From Ardenticatenales bacterium (GTDB taxonomy: Bacteria > Chloroflexota > Anaerolineae > Ardenticatenales > Ardenticatenaceae): a stretch of DNA of 64,000 nt. Location: assembly GCA_020634795.1 (NCBI GenBank), contig JACKAZ010000002.1, positions 248,001-312,000 of the forward strand, read 5' to 3'. Below are positions 26,069 through 34,366 of this stretch, piece by piece; the first letter of the stretch is position 1, and the number at the start of each line of letters is the position of its first letter. Both the position numbers and the translations under genes were made by a program. The notes beneath the pieces are model-generated. The model was given only the letters and a program-made list of their open reading frames with translations, was not told where the DNA came from and did not search any database.

Positions 26069-26647
26069 TCAGCCGATAGGGTTGGAGGGCAGCGCACGGT
26101 TTCGTCGCCCGAACCACCAGCGGCCAATCGTGAAGAAGGCGACGAGCAACACAAGGCCCATCAGCAGCGGCACGAAGATCGCCAGCAACGAGGCGACGGT
26201 CGCCACCACATCCTCCCCTGCCGACACGACCGAGTTGCCAAGCCCCGCGGTCGAGGCCGTCACCACGGGCCGCGCGACCGCCTTGGTGGCATGGACGCTG
26301 CCTGCGGTGAGCAGTCCCAGCACCATGGCAAAGGCTGGATCCATCCCCCCGACCGCACCGGAATTGGCGGCGAATAGGATCGCGCCCGCAGCGGGACGAA
26401 TGACGGTGTGGATCACATCGTTCAGCGAATCGAGGGCCGGAATCTTGTCCACGGTCATTTCGATCAGCAACAACACCGCCAATGTGCCCAGCACCCACGG
26501 ATTTTCGAGGGTGGCGAAGGGGCCGTTGAGCGTAAGTAAATCGGTGTAGCGGGCGACGAGGCCCGTGATCAGCAGCGGGATGTAGGCGTTCAACCCCGCC
26601 GACGAGGACAGTCCAAAGGCCGTAAAGAGCGCCAATATCGATTCCAT
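26069..26647 (-). CDS. DUF4126-family membrane protein
   Basis: A 192-residue protein with five or six hydrophobic segments. It resembles the DUF4126 family: an N-terminal GLSSSAGLNAYIPLL motif, then EMTVDKIPALDSLNDVIHTVIRP, then a glycine-rich membrane core. Members are uncharacterised inner-membrane proteins. I chose the Met at 26647 (MESILALFTAFGLS) with GGAGGAGG just upstream. It has its own strong terminator. Confidence 0.88.
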   Translation of the reverse strand: MESILALFTAFGLSSSAGLNAYIPLLITGLVARYTDLLTLNGPFATLENPWVLGTLAVLLLIEMTVDKIPALDSLNDVIHTVIRPAAGAILFAANSGAVGGMDPAFAMVLGLLTAGSVHATKAVARPVVTASTAGLGNSVVSAGEDVVATVASLLAIFVPLLMGLVLLVAFFTIGRWWFGRRNRALPSNPIG

Positions 26648-26787
26648 CTTTTCCTCCTCCAAAGCGCAAGCGCGTCACGACTGCTGGCTATACGCCTCGC
26701 CACCCCACGCAGTTGCGCGGCGTGGCGCCGGGATGAATCAATGGCAAGGCGCGGCGGGCCGCCATGGGCCAACGGCGCCTTGCCGCG

Positions 26788-28746
26788 TTATGCCAACGGC
26801 GAGGCGAGGCGGGGCACGGGTGTCTCGGCGCTGCCCCACAGCACGGTAAGGTCTTCGGCGTCCAACGTCTCGTTTTCCAGCAGCCCGTTGGTGATGTCGT
26901 CCAGCAACTGCCGATTCTCGCCGAGCAGCCGTCCTGCCTCGCGGTGCGCTTCTTCGACGATGCGCCGCGTGGCGATGTCGATCTGCGTCGCCAACCCTTC
27001 GCCGATCTCACGATGCTGGGTCAGGTCATAGCCGAGGAAGGGGTTTTCACTGTCGCTTGGCAACGCCAGCACCCCCAATTCCTCGCTCATGCCCCACTTC
27101 GTCACCATGTTGCGCGCCAGCTTGGACGCCTCTTTCAGGTCATTTTCGGCGCCGGTCGTGATCTCGCCGATAGCGAGTTCCTCGGCGGCCCGTCCGCCCA
27201 TCATCACCGCCAGCCGCCCGATCAAATAGTCGCGAGGGTAGTTAAGCCGGTCGTCGATCGGCAACTGGTAGGTCACACCGAGCGCACGGCCACGGGGGAT
27301 GATCGTCACCTTGTGAACGGGATCGGTGCCGGGGGTCAGCCGCGCCACCAGGGCGTGGCCCGCCTCGTGATAGGCCACGACTTTCCGTTCGTGGGGGTTC
27401 ATCAGCCGGGGCCGTTCGACCCCGAGCATGATCTTGTCGAGCGCATCGTCGAAATCGCCACGTGAAATCTTGCGTCCGCCCTTGCGTGCCGCGTGAAGCG
27501 CGGCCTCGTTGGCCAAATTCGCCAGATCCGCCCCCGAAAAGCCGGGGGTGGCACGGGCCAGGGTGGGGATGTCCACCGTGCTGTCGAGCGGCTTGCCCCG
27601 CGTGTGGATGCGCAGAATGCCCTCGCGCCCCTTGCGGTCGGGCAAGCCGATCGTCACCTGACGGTCGAAACGGCCGGGCCGCAGCAGGGCGGGATCCAGC
27701 ACATCGGGACGGTTGCTGGCGGCGATCACGATCACATTGGCGCGGTCGTCGAAGCCGTCCAATTCCACCAAGATTTGGTTGAGCGTCTGTTCCCGCTCGT
27801 CGTTGCCGCCGCCCATGCCCGCCCCACGGCGCCGCCCCACCGCATCGATCTCGTCGATGAAGACGATCGCGGGCGCTTCTTTCTTGGCGCGGTCAAAGAG
27901 ATCGCGCACGCGGCTGGCCCCCACGCCCACGAACATCTCGACGAATTCGGAGCCAGAGATGTTGAAGAAGGGGACCCCCGCTTCGCCCGCGACGGCGCGT
28001 GCCAGCAACGTCTTGCCGGTGCCGGGCGGGCCGACAAGCAGGATCCCGCGCGGAATCTTGGCGCCAAGCGCGAGATACTTTTCGGGATATTTGAGGAAAT
28101 CGACGACTTCGGTCAATTCGCCCTTGGCCTGATCTTCGCCCGCGACATCGTTGAAGGTTACGGTCGGCATCTCTTCGTTGTACCGTTCGGCCCGCGAGCG
28201 GCCAAACTGGAAGATACCGCCCTGCGCCTGCCGCATCGAACGACTCCACCAGACAATGAGGCCGACGAGCAGCAGGAAGGGGGCGAAGTTGAGGAAGAGC
28301 GAGAGCAGCAGCGGTGTGCTCGGTGTCTCCGCCTCGATCTTCACATTGTTCGTTTCCAGCAGCGACAGCAGGGTCGGGTTTTCGACTTCCGGTAGCGTTG
28401 TCGTGAAGGCGGGGTAGGGGGTGCCATCGCTATCTTCGGCGGTGGTGCGTTGCCAACCACCCGCTTCGTTCAGCTTCCAGAACTGGTCGCCCGTGAACTC
28501 GCCTTCAACCGAATTGCCGGTCAGTTTTACTTCGGTCACATTGCCGCTCTGAACTTCGGCAAGAAATTCGCTGTAGGGGAGGGGCACGGCATCTTGGGCA
28601 CTGGCGAAAAGCATGCCGTAGGCTTGGTAGAGCGCCCACGCCAGCACCAGAAACCAGATGAAGCTGAAGCGACTGCGCCACGGCGGTACCGTGCCTTGTG
28701 GCTCCGTGGGCTTGCGCTCCGGTGGGTTCGGACGTTGTGAAGACAT
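26788..28746 (-). CDS. ftsH: ATP-dependent zinc metalloprotease FtsH
   Basis: A membrane-bound AAA+ protease that degrades misfolded or regulated membrane proteins as a hexamer. The order is one N-terminal membrane helix (about 27-45), a periplasmic domain, a second helix (about 160-178), the AAA module with GPPGTGKT, VFIDEIDAVGR and an arginine-finger region, and the M41 protease domain with HEAGH. The C-terminus ends soon after the protease domain. Two adjacent ATGs (28749, 28746) follow GGAG; I took the second for spacing. About 652 residues, normal for FtsH. Confidence 0.97.
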   Translation of the reverse strand: MSSQRPNPPERKPTEPQGTVPPWRSRFSFIWFLVLAWALYQAYGMLFASAQDAVPLPYSEFLAEVQSGNVTEVKLTGNSVEGEFTGDQFWKLNEAGGWQRTTAEDSDGTPYPAFTTTLPEVENPTLLSLLETNNVKIEAETPSTPLLLSLFLNFAPFLLLVGLIVWWSRSMRQAQGGIFQFGRSRAERYNEEMPTVTFNDVAGEDQAKGELTEVVDFLKYPEKYLALGAKIPRGILLVGPPGTGKTLLARAVAGEAGVPFFNISGSEFVEMFVGVGASRVRDLFDRAKKEAPAIVFIDEIDAVGRRRGAGMGGGNDEREQTLNQILVELDGFDDRANVIVIAASNRPDVLDPALLRPGRFDRQVTIGLPDRKGREGILRIHTRGKPLDSTVDIPTLARATPGFSGADLANLANEAALHAARKGGRKISRGDFDDALDKIMLGVERPRLMNPHERKVVAYHEAGHALVARLTPGTDPVHKVTIIPRGRALGVTYQLPIDDRLNYPRDYLIGRLAVMMGGRAAEELAIGEITTGAENDLKEASKLARNMVTKWGMSEELGVLALPSDSENPFLGYDLTQHREIGEGLATQIDIATRRIVEEAHREAGRLLGENRQLLDDITNGLLENETLDAEDLTVLWGSAETPVPRLASPLA

Positions 28747-28946
28747 CATTTTCTCCGTATCAGCTCGATCATTCGCGGCGGGCTCGAACACGAGCCAGCC
28801 CGCGTCACGCTGCCTCGAGTTGCGTGTGGCGTGTTTAGACGGTCCGGGCCGGGGCTAACCTATCTTTGCGGCGGCGAAAGCGGCCGATTCATAGCGCATA
28901 CCGCCCCCACATCCATCTTTGGGAAAGGCTATTTAGCGCCCCTAAT

Positions 28947-28980
28947 GAAAAGCCGCCGCTCGTGGTGCAGCGGTCGGCTT
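28947..28980 (-). terminator. Hairpin with short U-run just downstream of a -10 box
   Basis: On the minus strand AGCCGACCGCT pairs with AGCGGCGGCT and is followed by TTTC. It starts only about 10 nt after the expected start from the -10 box at 28997-29002, so it would act as an attenuator or the end of a very short RNA 200 bp before ftsH. Confidence 0.4.
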
Positions 28981-28996
28981 GATAATTCAGTAGAAA

Positions 28997-29002
28997 ATTA
29001 TA
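28997..29002 (-). promoter_or_regulatory. Possible -10 box upstream of ftsH
   Basis: TATAAT on the minus strand; no convincing -35 at 17 bp. It points towards ftsH. Confidence 0.3.
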
Positions 29003-29186
29003 GCGCAGAATGTCCCCAAGTTGGAACCCCCGTCCTGCGGACCGCTACGCGAACGGCACGCTCAGGTCAGGCGGCTCCAGCATTCGAGAATTGGGGTGTG
29101 AGCGGAACGAGGCGGGTATATTTCATTTCAGCGGGTGATGAAACTTTTTGAAGGGATGTGAAAAGCATGAACCGGTGGCCCCCATT

Positions 29187-29511
29187 GGTGCTTCGCAGAT
29201 TGCCTCTGATTGCCGCCGCAGGGGTTCGCTGACATGGCGGCGGGATCATCAAAGTACGGATAGGCGAGACGGGCGGGCACCAGGCCCGCCCCTACGGTGC
29301 TTCGCAGATTGCCTCTGATTGCCGCAGGGGTTCGCTGACATGGCGGCGGGATCATCAAACTACTGAAAGGCGAGACGGGCGGGCACCAGGCCCGCCCCTA
29401 CGGTGCTTCGCAGATTGCCTCTGATTGCAGCCGCAGGGGTTCGCTGACATGGCGGCGGGATCATCAAACTACTGAAAGGCGAGACGGGCGGGCACAAGTC
29501 CCGTCCCGACA
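29187..29511. repeat. Three tandem units of about 107 bp with internal GC palindrome
   Basis: Units begin GGTGCTTCGCAGATTGCC at 29187, 29296 and 29402 (periods 109 and 106; length differences lie in a GCC run). Each ends in a palindrome: GGGCGGGC/GCCCGCCC in the first two and GACGGG/CCCGTC in the third. No spacers separate the units, so it is not CRISPR. The remaining gap to 29779 holds no gene; a 212-residue minus-strand frame there is an out-of-frame shadow running out of the exonuclease. Confidence 0.9.
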
Positions 29512-29779
29512 TGGGCCATGCAAAGAGATGGCAAACACATTAAAGATGGCGCGAAGCGGTAGGGGCACCCCTTGTGGATGCCCGCCTCACTTACCAACTG
29601 GCTCAGACGATCCGCTTCATTTCCACGGTGTTTTACGCTGTTATAAGACAACCAAAAGAGGAAAAAGAGAGAGGAAAGAGGAGCGTTCAAGCGTCTTCTG
29701 CGGCCATCACATCGTCTTCTCTCTTCTCGTTGGCCTAGCCATGAGGGGCCGCGCTCGGTTAAGGTGTACTCAGTACTCC

Positions 29780-30640
29780 CTACGGCAAGCGCTCTCGCAG
29801 GGAGTTGAAGCCCAGCGCGTCGAAGTGGGCTTCGACGGGGGCGCGGTCGTAGGCGAGGTGGCAGTCGTCGCGGTCGAAGGCGATGTCGGGAACGTCGCGG
29901 ATGAGCGTGGCGAGGCGTAGGCTGAGCAGGGCGCTTTCGTGGCCTCGCTTCAACGCATTGCGCATCCGTGTCGATTCGACCTCGTCCAGCGCATCGTAGA
30001 GGGCTTCGACGGTGGTGAACTGTTGCAGCAGCGTGGTGGCGCTCTTTTCGCCGATGCCAGGTACCCCCGGGATGTTGTCGCTGCTGTCGCCGACCAGGGC
30101 CTTCCAATCTGCCACTTGGTGGGGCGCGATGCCCCAGCGCATGTGAAGGCGCGCCGCATCGTAACGCTCGGCCTCGGCCATGGCGCGGGTCGGATAGAGG
30201 ATCGTGGTGGTGGGGCCGATGATGCCGAAAAGGTCACGGTCCCCGCTGAGGACGATGGTCTCGACCCCGCCCTGCGCGGCGGCTTGCGCGGCGAGGGTGG
30301 CGATGATGTCGTCGGCCTCGTACCCTGCCTTGCTGAACTGCGGAATTTGCATCGCGGCCAGCACGGGTTGCAACCGCGCGACCTGCCGCGCCACATCGGG
30401 GTCGATCCCTTGGCGGCCCGCCTTGTAGTCGGCAAAGATCTCTTCGCGGAAGGGACGCCCTTCGTCCCAAACCACAGCGACCAGCGCCGGTTTCAGCGCG
30501 GCGATCTGCGTGAAAAGGATGGAGAGAAAGCCGTAAACAGCATGGACGGGTTGATCATCGTTGTCGGTGAGCGTGGGGGGAAGGGCGAAGAAGGCGCGAA
30601 AGGCAATCGAGTGCCCATCGACCAGCAAAAGACGTTGCAT
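29780..30640 (-). CDS. 5'-3' exonuclease (PolA N-domain type, stand-alone)
   Basis: A 286-residue flap-endonuclease-family nuclease without a polymerase domain. Metal-binding acidic motifs are visible: LLLVDGHS, VVWDEGRPFREE, GYEADDIIATLA, LSGDRDLFGII and LVGDSSDNIPGVPGIGEKSA, the last being the helix-hairpin-helix DNA-binding element. Such enzymes remove RNA primers or 5' flaps. It starts 3 bp after an antitoxin-like gene on the same strand, so both are on one transcript. Confidence 0.93.
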   Translation of the reverse strand: MQRLLLVDGHSIAFRAFFALPPTLTDNDDQPVHAVYGFLSILFTQIAALKPALVAVVWDEGRPFREEIFADYKAGRQGIDPDVARQVARLQPVLAAMQIPQFSKAGYEADDIIATLAAQAAAQGGVETIVLSGDRDLFGIIGPTTTILYPTRAMAEAERYDAARLHMRWGIAPHQVADWKALVGDSSDNIPGVPGIGEKSATTLLQQFTTVEALYDALDEVESTRMRNALKRGHESALLSLRLATLIRDVPDIAFDRDDCHLAYDRAPVEAHFDALGFNSLRERLP

Positions 30641-30643
30641 AGG

Positions 30644-30904
30644 CTAATCGCTCACGTCGCGCGGGGCGAGCTGCTGCGCGACGAGCTGCTTGTGGAGACG
30701 GAGTAGCTCATCCTCCAGATCGTTGAGGCGATCCTGCCAATCTTGGAACTGCGCCACTTCCATCAGCACTGCCACGGCTTTGCCATACTGCGTGATAATC
30801 AGCGGACGTTGTGTTTCGCGCACCTTGTCGATCTGTTGCGCCGCACGCAATCGCAGTTCAGAGATAGGCAGCACATCTTCGACAAGATCAATTCGGGTTG
30901 CCAT
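30644..30904 (-). CDS. Phd/YefM-family antitoxin-like protein, orphan
   Basis: An 86-residue protein with the Phd/YefM N-terminal pattern: ISELRLRAAQQIDKVRETQRPLIITQYGKAVAVLMEVAQFQ, a DNA-binding dimer fold, then a charged helical tail. Start at 30904 (MATRIDLVEDVLPISE) with AAAGGA upstream. In a toxin-antitoxin pair the toxin would follow, but here the next gene, 3 bp away, is a 5'-3' exonuclease; no RelE/Doc/PIN-like gene is nearby. It may be a stand-alone repressor controlling this operon. Confidence 0.8.
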   Translation of the reverse strand: MATRIDLVEDVLPISELRLRAAQQIDKVRETQRPLIITQYGKAVAVLMEVAQFQDWQDRLNDLEDELLRLHKQLVAQQLAPRDVSD

Positions 30905-31059
30905 GCGCGGTCCTTTCACAGAGCGGTGGTGCGCAGATGGAGTCAGTCAACGAAAGCGGCTCACCAGTTTCAGAGGAGAACGAGCATTGAGAATCGAGAA
31001 TCGAACGGCGGGAATCGGTCGTTAAGTCTTTAAGCGGAAGCTTTTTCTCCTCGACCATT

Positions 31060-31097
31060 CCTCGTATCTTTGCGGACGGTGCCGTCGAAATACGAGG
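31060..31097. other. Two-stem hairpin in the Phd-exonuclease leader
   Basis: CCTCGTAT pairs with ATACGAGG, enclosing a second GACGG/CCGTC stem. It overlaps the predicted start of the minus-strand transcript, so it would sit at or next to the 5' end of the Phd-exonuclease mRNA. It matches no riboswitch I know. Confidence 0.45.
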
Positions 31098-31100
31098 TGG

Positions 31101-31130
31101 AGTATATCATACGGCGCGATAAAGCGTCAA
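31101..31130 (-). promoter_or_regulatory. Promoter of the Phd-exonuclease operon
   Basis: On the minus strand TTGACG (31130-31125) and TATACT (31106-31101) are separated by 18 bp, a good sigma-70-type match about 200 bp upstream of the Phd start. Confidence 0.55.
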
Positions 31131-31382
31131 TCGTTGTACATTATACGGTTTATTTTTGGTATGATCTGTGCTGATGAAGCCTCTAGGAAAAGCACGTCGC
31201 GCTCTGCCTTGAGAGATCAGCGTCTTGCTTTGACGGTGGGATAGAGGGTGGACGCTTTGCGGATGGCGAAGGGCGAAAAGGGTGAGGGTGCACAGCGTAA
31301 CAGCGCGCTACTTCCCAGGCTGGCCCAATGCGTCGCGCTTGCCAATCGGCACAAAGCGTCTATCGTTTTGGCGGAGGACGAA

Positions 31383-32267
31383 GTGAACCATTTCGAGGCG
31401 TGGCTGGCGACGGACGAGACGTTGCTGCTGGACGGCGCGATGGGCACCGCCTTGCTCGACGCGGGGCTGTCGGCGGGCGAACCGTTGGCCTTGGCCGTGC
31501 TCGACCACCCTGACCTCGTGCGCCGCATTCACCGCGCCCATATCGCGGCGGGCGCCCGGCTCATCCTCAGCCACAGCTTTGCGGCCAACCCTGTTCAGTT
31601 GGGTCGATTCGCGCTGGCAGACGCGGTGGATGCCGTGAATCATGCGGCGGTCACCCTTGCGCGGGGGGCGGCGCAGGGCGCGGCCCGTGCCAAGGGCACG
31701 GCCGTGTGGGTCGCGGGCGGCCTTGGCCCTATCGTCGCCGACGCACCCATCGACCCCGACGACCTTTGCCGCGCTTTTGCCGAGCAAGCCGAGGCACTTA
31801 CCGCGGCGGGCGCCGATCTGCTCTGGATCGAAACGTTGGGTAGCCTTGCCGAGCTACGGGCCGCTGTGGCGGGGGTCCGACAAGTCAGCCCATTGCCGCT
31901 CGTCGCCACCTTCTCCTTTGACCACGAGGGCAGGACGCGCAACGGGCTCACGCCGTCAGCAGCAATGCGTGGCGCGGTTGACTGCGGCGTGGTGGCCGCT
32001 GGCGCGAACTGCGGCCATTCGCTGGAAATGACCGAGCAGGCGCTGCGCCAGATGCAACGTGCCGCGCCGCAGATGCCGTTGGTGAGCAAGGCCAATGCCG
32101 GGCTGCCCCAGCGCTGCGGCGAGCGTTGGCACTACCCCGTCAGCCCCGATGAGTTTGCGGCGCACGGCCAACGGTTGCGCGCGATGGGGGTGCGGCTGAT
32201 CGGCGGCTGCTGTGGAACAACGGCGGCGCACCTACGCGCGCTCCATCGTGAATCGGACCCCATGTAA
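31383..32267 (+). CDS. Homocysteine S-methyltransferase family protein
   Basis: A TIM-barrel methyltransferase domain of about 294 residues that uses a zinc-bound homocysteine thiolate. The zinc cysteines are in GANCGH and GGCCGTT; LLLDGAMGTALLDAG is the usual N-terminus and IETLGSLAELRAAV a further family block. There is no cobalamin or folate module, so it is MmuM/BhmT-like. GTG at 31383 with GGAG upstream is my preferred start; the frame is open back to 31248 without similarity. Formate-THF ligase follows 76 bp downstream. Confidence 0.9.
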   Translation: MNHFEAWLATDETLLLDGAMGTALLDAGLSAGEPLALAVLDHPDLVRRIHRAHIAAGARLILSHSFAANPVQLGRFALADAVDAVNHAAVTLARGAAQGAARAKGTAVWVAGGLGPIVADAPIDPDDLCRAFAEQAEALTAAGADLLWIETLGSLAELRAAVAGVRQVSPLPLVATFSFDHEGRTRNGLTPSAAMRGAVDCGVVAAGANCGHSLEMTEQALRQMQRAAPQMPLVSKANAGLPQRCGERWHYPVSPDEFAAHGQRLRAMGVRLIGGCCGTTAAHLRALHRESDPM

Positions 32268-32343
32268 TCTCAATGAGATTCAATGAAACGCAACGCTAAT
32301 CTCTCTCTCTATCTCCCTTCTCTATCTCAAAACCCGAGGAACC

Positions 32344-34140
32344 ATGTCTAACCACACGCCCCCTGTCCCCCCTGATATCGAGATCGCGCAAGCGGCGACG
32401 CCTCAACCGATTCGTCAGGTCGCTGACACGCTTGGCCTTCATGAGGACGAATTGCTGATGTATGGGCCGTACAAGGCGAAGGTCAATCTGGATGTGCTGG
32501 AGCGGCTGTCGGAGGAAGCGGACGGTCGCTACATCGTTGTGACTGCGATCACACCGACGCCGTTGGGCGAAGGCAAGACGACGACTTCCGTTGGCTTGGT
32601 GCAGGGGTTGGGGCAAATCGGCAAGCGGGCGGCGGTCTGCATTCGTCAGCCGTCGATGGGGCCGACTTTCAGCATCAAGGGCGGCGCGGCGGGGGGCGGC
32701 TATTCGCAGGTCATCCCGATGGAAGATTTCAACCTACATCTGACGGGTGATTTGCACGCCATCACGGCGGCCCACAACCTCTGCGCGGCGGCGTTGGATG
32801 CCCGTATGATGCACGAGCGCAATTACCCGGGCGAGGCGTGGAAGAGGCGTACCACCACCGACGATCACCCCGAGGGGCTGCCACGGCTCAACATCAACCC
32901 GTACAGGGTGACGTGGAACCGTGTGGTCGACGTCAACGACCGCGCCCTGCGCGAGATCGTGGTGGGGCTGGGCGGCAAATGGGAAGGTTACCCTCGTTCG
33001 GCCAGCTACGATATCTCGGTGGCGTCGGAAGTAATGGCGATTTTGGCGTTGGTCTCCGGCAAGAGCTATCGCGAGGCGCTCAAGGATATGCGCGAACGGA
33101 TCGGCCGTATCGTGCTGGCCTATGACTACGACGGCCACCCGATCACCACCGAGGACCTCGGCGTGGCGGGCGCGATGACGGTGCTGATGAAAGATGCGAT
33201 CAATCCCAACCTGATGCAGACGCTCGAAGGGCAGCCCGCCTTTGTGCACGCGGGGCCGTTCGCCAATATCGCGCACGGCAACAGCTCCGTGGTGGCCGAC
33301 CAAGTGGCGCTCAAGCTGGCCGATTATGTGGTGACGGAGGCGGGATTCGGGGCCGACATCGGCATGGAGAAGTTTTTCGACATCAAATGTCGTGCCTCGG
33401 GGCTGAAGCCGGATGCGGTGGTGTTGGTGGCCACGATTCGAGCGCTGAAGATGCACGGGGGTGGGCCGAAGGTGGTCGCGGGCTACGAACTGCCGGAGGC
33501 GTATGTGCAGGAGAATTTGGAGCTGGTCGAACGGGGCGCGGACAACCTCCGCGCGCATATCCGCATTGCCCGCACCTTCGGCGTGCCGGTGGTGGTGGCA
33601 ATCAACATCTTTCCGACCGACAGTCCGAACGAGATCGCGCTGGTGCAACGGATCGCGGAAGAGGCGGGCGCACTGGCCGCCGTGCCGTCCGATCATTGGG
33701 CCCACGGGGGCGAAGGGGCGAGGGCACTCGCCGAAGCCGTGGTGCGGGCCGCCGAATCGCCGTCGGAGTTCCGCTATATCTACGACTTAGAGGCGTCGAT
33801 CAAAGCCAAGATCGAGGCGATTGCCACGAAAATTTACGGTGCGGCGCGCGTGGAATATAGCAGCGAGGCCGAAGCGCAGATCCGCACCTACGAAAAGAAC
33901 GGCTTCGGCAATCTGCCGATCTGCATGGCGAAGACCCATCTCTCAATCTCGCACGATCCCGCACTAAAGAATGTGCCGCGCGACTTCACCTTCCCGATCC
34001 GCGAGGTGCGCGCCAGCGTTGGTGCGGGCTTCATCTACCCGCTGGCGGGTGAAATGCGCACTATGCCCGGCCTGCCCGCCACCCCCGGCTATATGAAGGT
34101 GGATATCGACGCGGAAGGGAAGGTGGTGGGGCTGTCGTGA
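32344..34140 (+). CDS. fhs: Formate-tetrahydrofolate ligase
   Basis: A 598-residue enzyme forming 10-formyl-THF from formate, ATP and THF. The nucleotide loop is PTPLGEGKTT; other family blocks are RQPSMGPTFSIKGGAAGGGYSQ (split here as shown), VASEVMAIL, EAGFGADIGMEKF and the late NGFGNLPICMAKT. It is longer than the usual 555 or so, mainly from an insertion of about 20 residues rich in Arg, Thr and Asp after MMHERNYP (near residue 162). It starts at 32344 after CGAGGA. It probably supplies C1 units together with the methyltransferase upstream. Confidence 0.97.
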   Translation: MSNHTPPVPPDIEIAQAATPQPIRQVADTLGLHEDELLMYGPYKAKVNLDVLERLSEEADGRYIVVTAITPTPLGEGKTTTSVGLVQGLGQIGKRAAVCIRQPSMGPTFSIKGGAAGGGYSQVIPMEDFNLHLTGDLHAITAAHNLCAAALDARMMHERNYPGEAWKRRTTTDDHPEGLPRLNINPYRVTWNRVVDVNDRALREIVVGLGGKWEGYPRSASYDISVASEVMAILALVSGKSYREALKDMRERIGRIVLAYDYDGHPITTEDLGVAGAMTVLMKDAINPNLMQTLEGQPAFVHAGPFANIAHGNSSVVADQVALKLADYVVTEAGFGADIGMEKFFDIKCRASGLKPDAVVLVATIRALKMHGGGPKVVAGYELPEAYVQENLELVERGADNLRAHIRIARTFGVPVVVAINIFPTDSPNEIALVQRIAEEAGALAAVPSDHWAHGGEGARALAEAVVRAAESPSEFRYIYDLEASIKAKIEAIATKIYGAARVEYSSEAEAQIRTYEKNGFGNLPICMAKTHLSISHDPALKNVPRDFTFPIREVRASVGAGFIYPLAGEMRTMPGLPATPGYMKVDIDAEGKVVGLS

Positions 34141-34366
34141 GAAGCGTTGACGTGTTGGCGCGTTCCAACGTTCGAAGGAATAGGAGTGTGGGGGCGTGGG
34201 GCATGGCAAAAGATGGCCCTATCAATGGGGCCACCCTGTTCCTAGGCGCTACTCGTCCTTCGCCACGCCGGGTCGTTGCGATCGGTAGAAAAGTGGCGCG
34301 GCACTACCGTCAAGAATCGGGAATCGGCGGCCTTGCGGGTGCATGGCCCTCCATCGCCCTTTGCAC

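Larger units (their letters stand above)
28750..29186. other. Upstream region of ftsH without a gene
   Basis: I see no coding region. The only structured elements are the minus-strand -10 box and following hairpin at 28947-29002. The remainder is unique sequence leading into the tandem repeats at 29187. Confidence 0.5.
30905..31382. other. Intergenic region between the Phd gene and homocysteine methyltransferase
   Basis: No gene is seen. It contains a minus-strand promoter (31101-31130) and a two-part hairpin (31060-31097). The lower-GC tract around 31100-31180 also has a TATGAT that could serve the plus strand, without a good -35. Confidence 0.5.

Noticed and set aside
25926..26678. 250-residue minus-strand frame overlapping the DUF4126 gene
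   Set aside because: It is rich in Arg/Gly/His and runs through the terminator hairpin; the overlapping DUF4126 frame has clear membrane helices and a Shine-Dalgarno.
29187..29511. CRISPR array
   Set aside because: Units of about 107 bp are contiguous with no unique spacers, and no cas genes are present.
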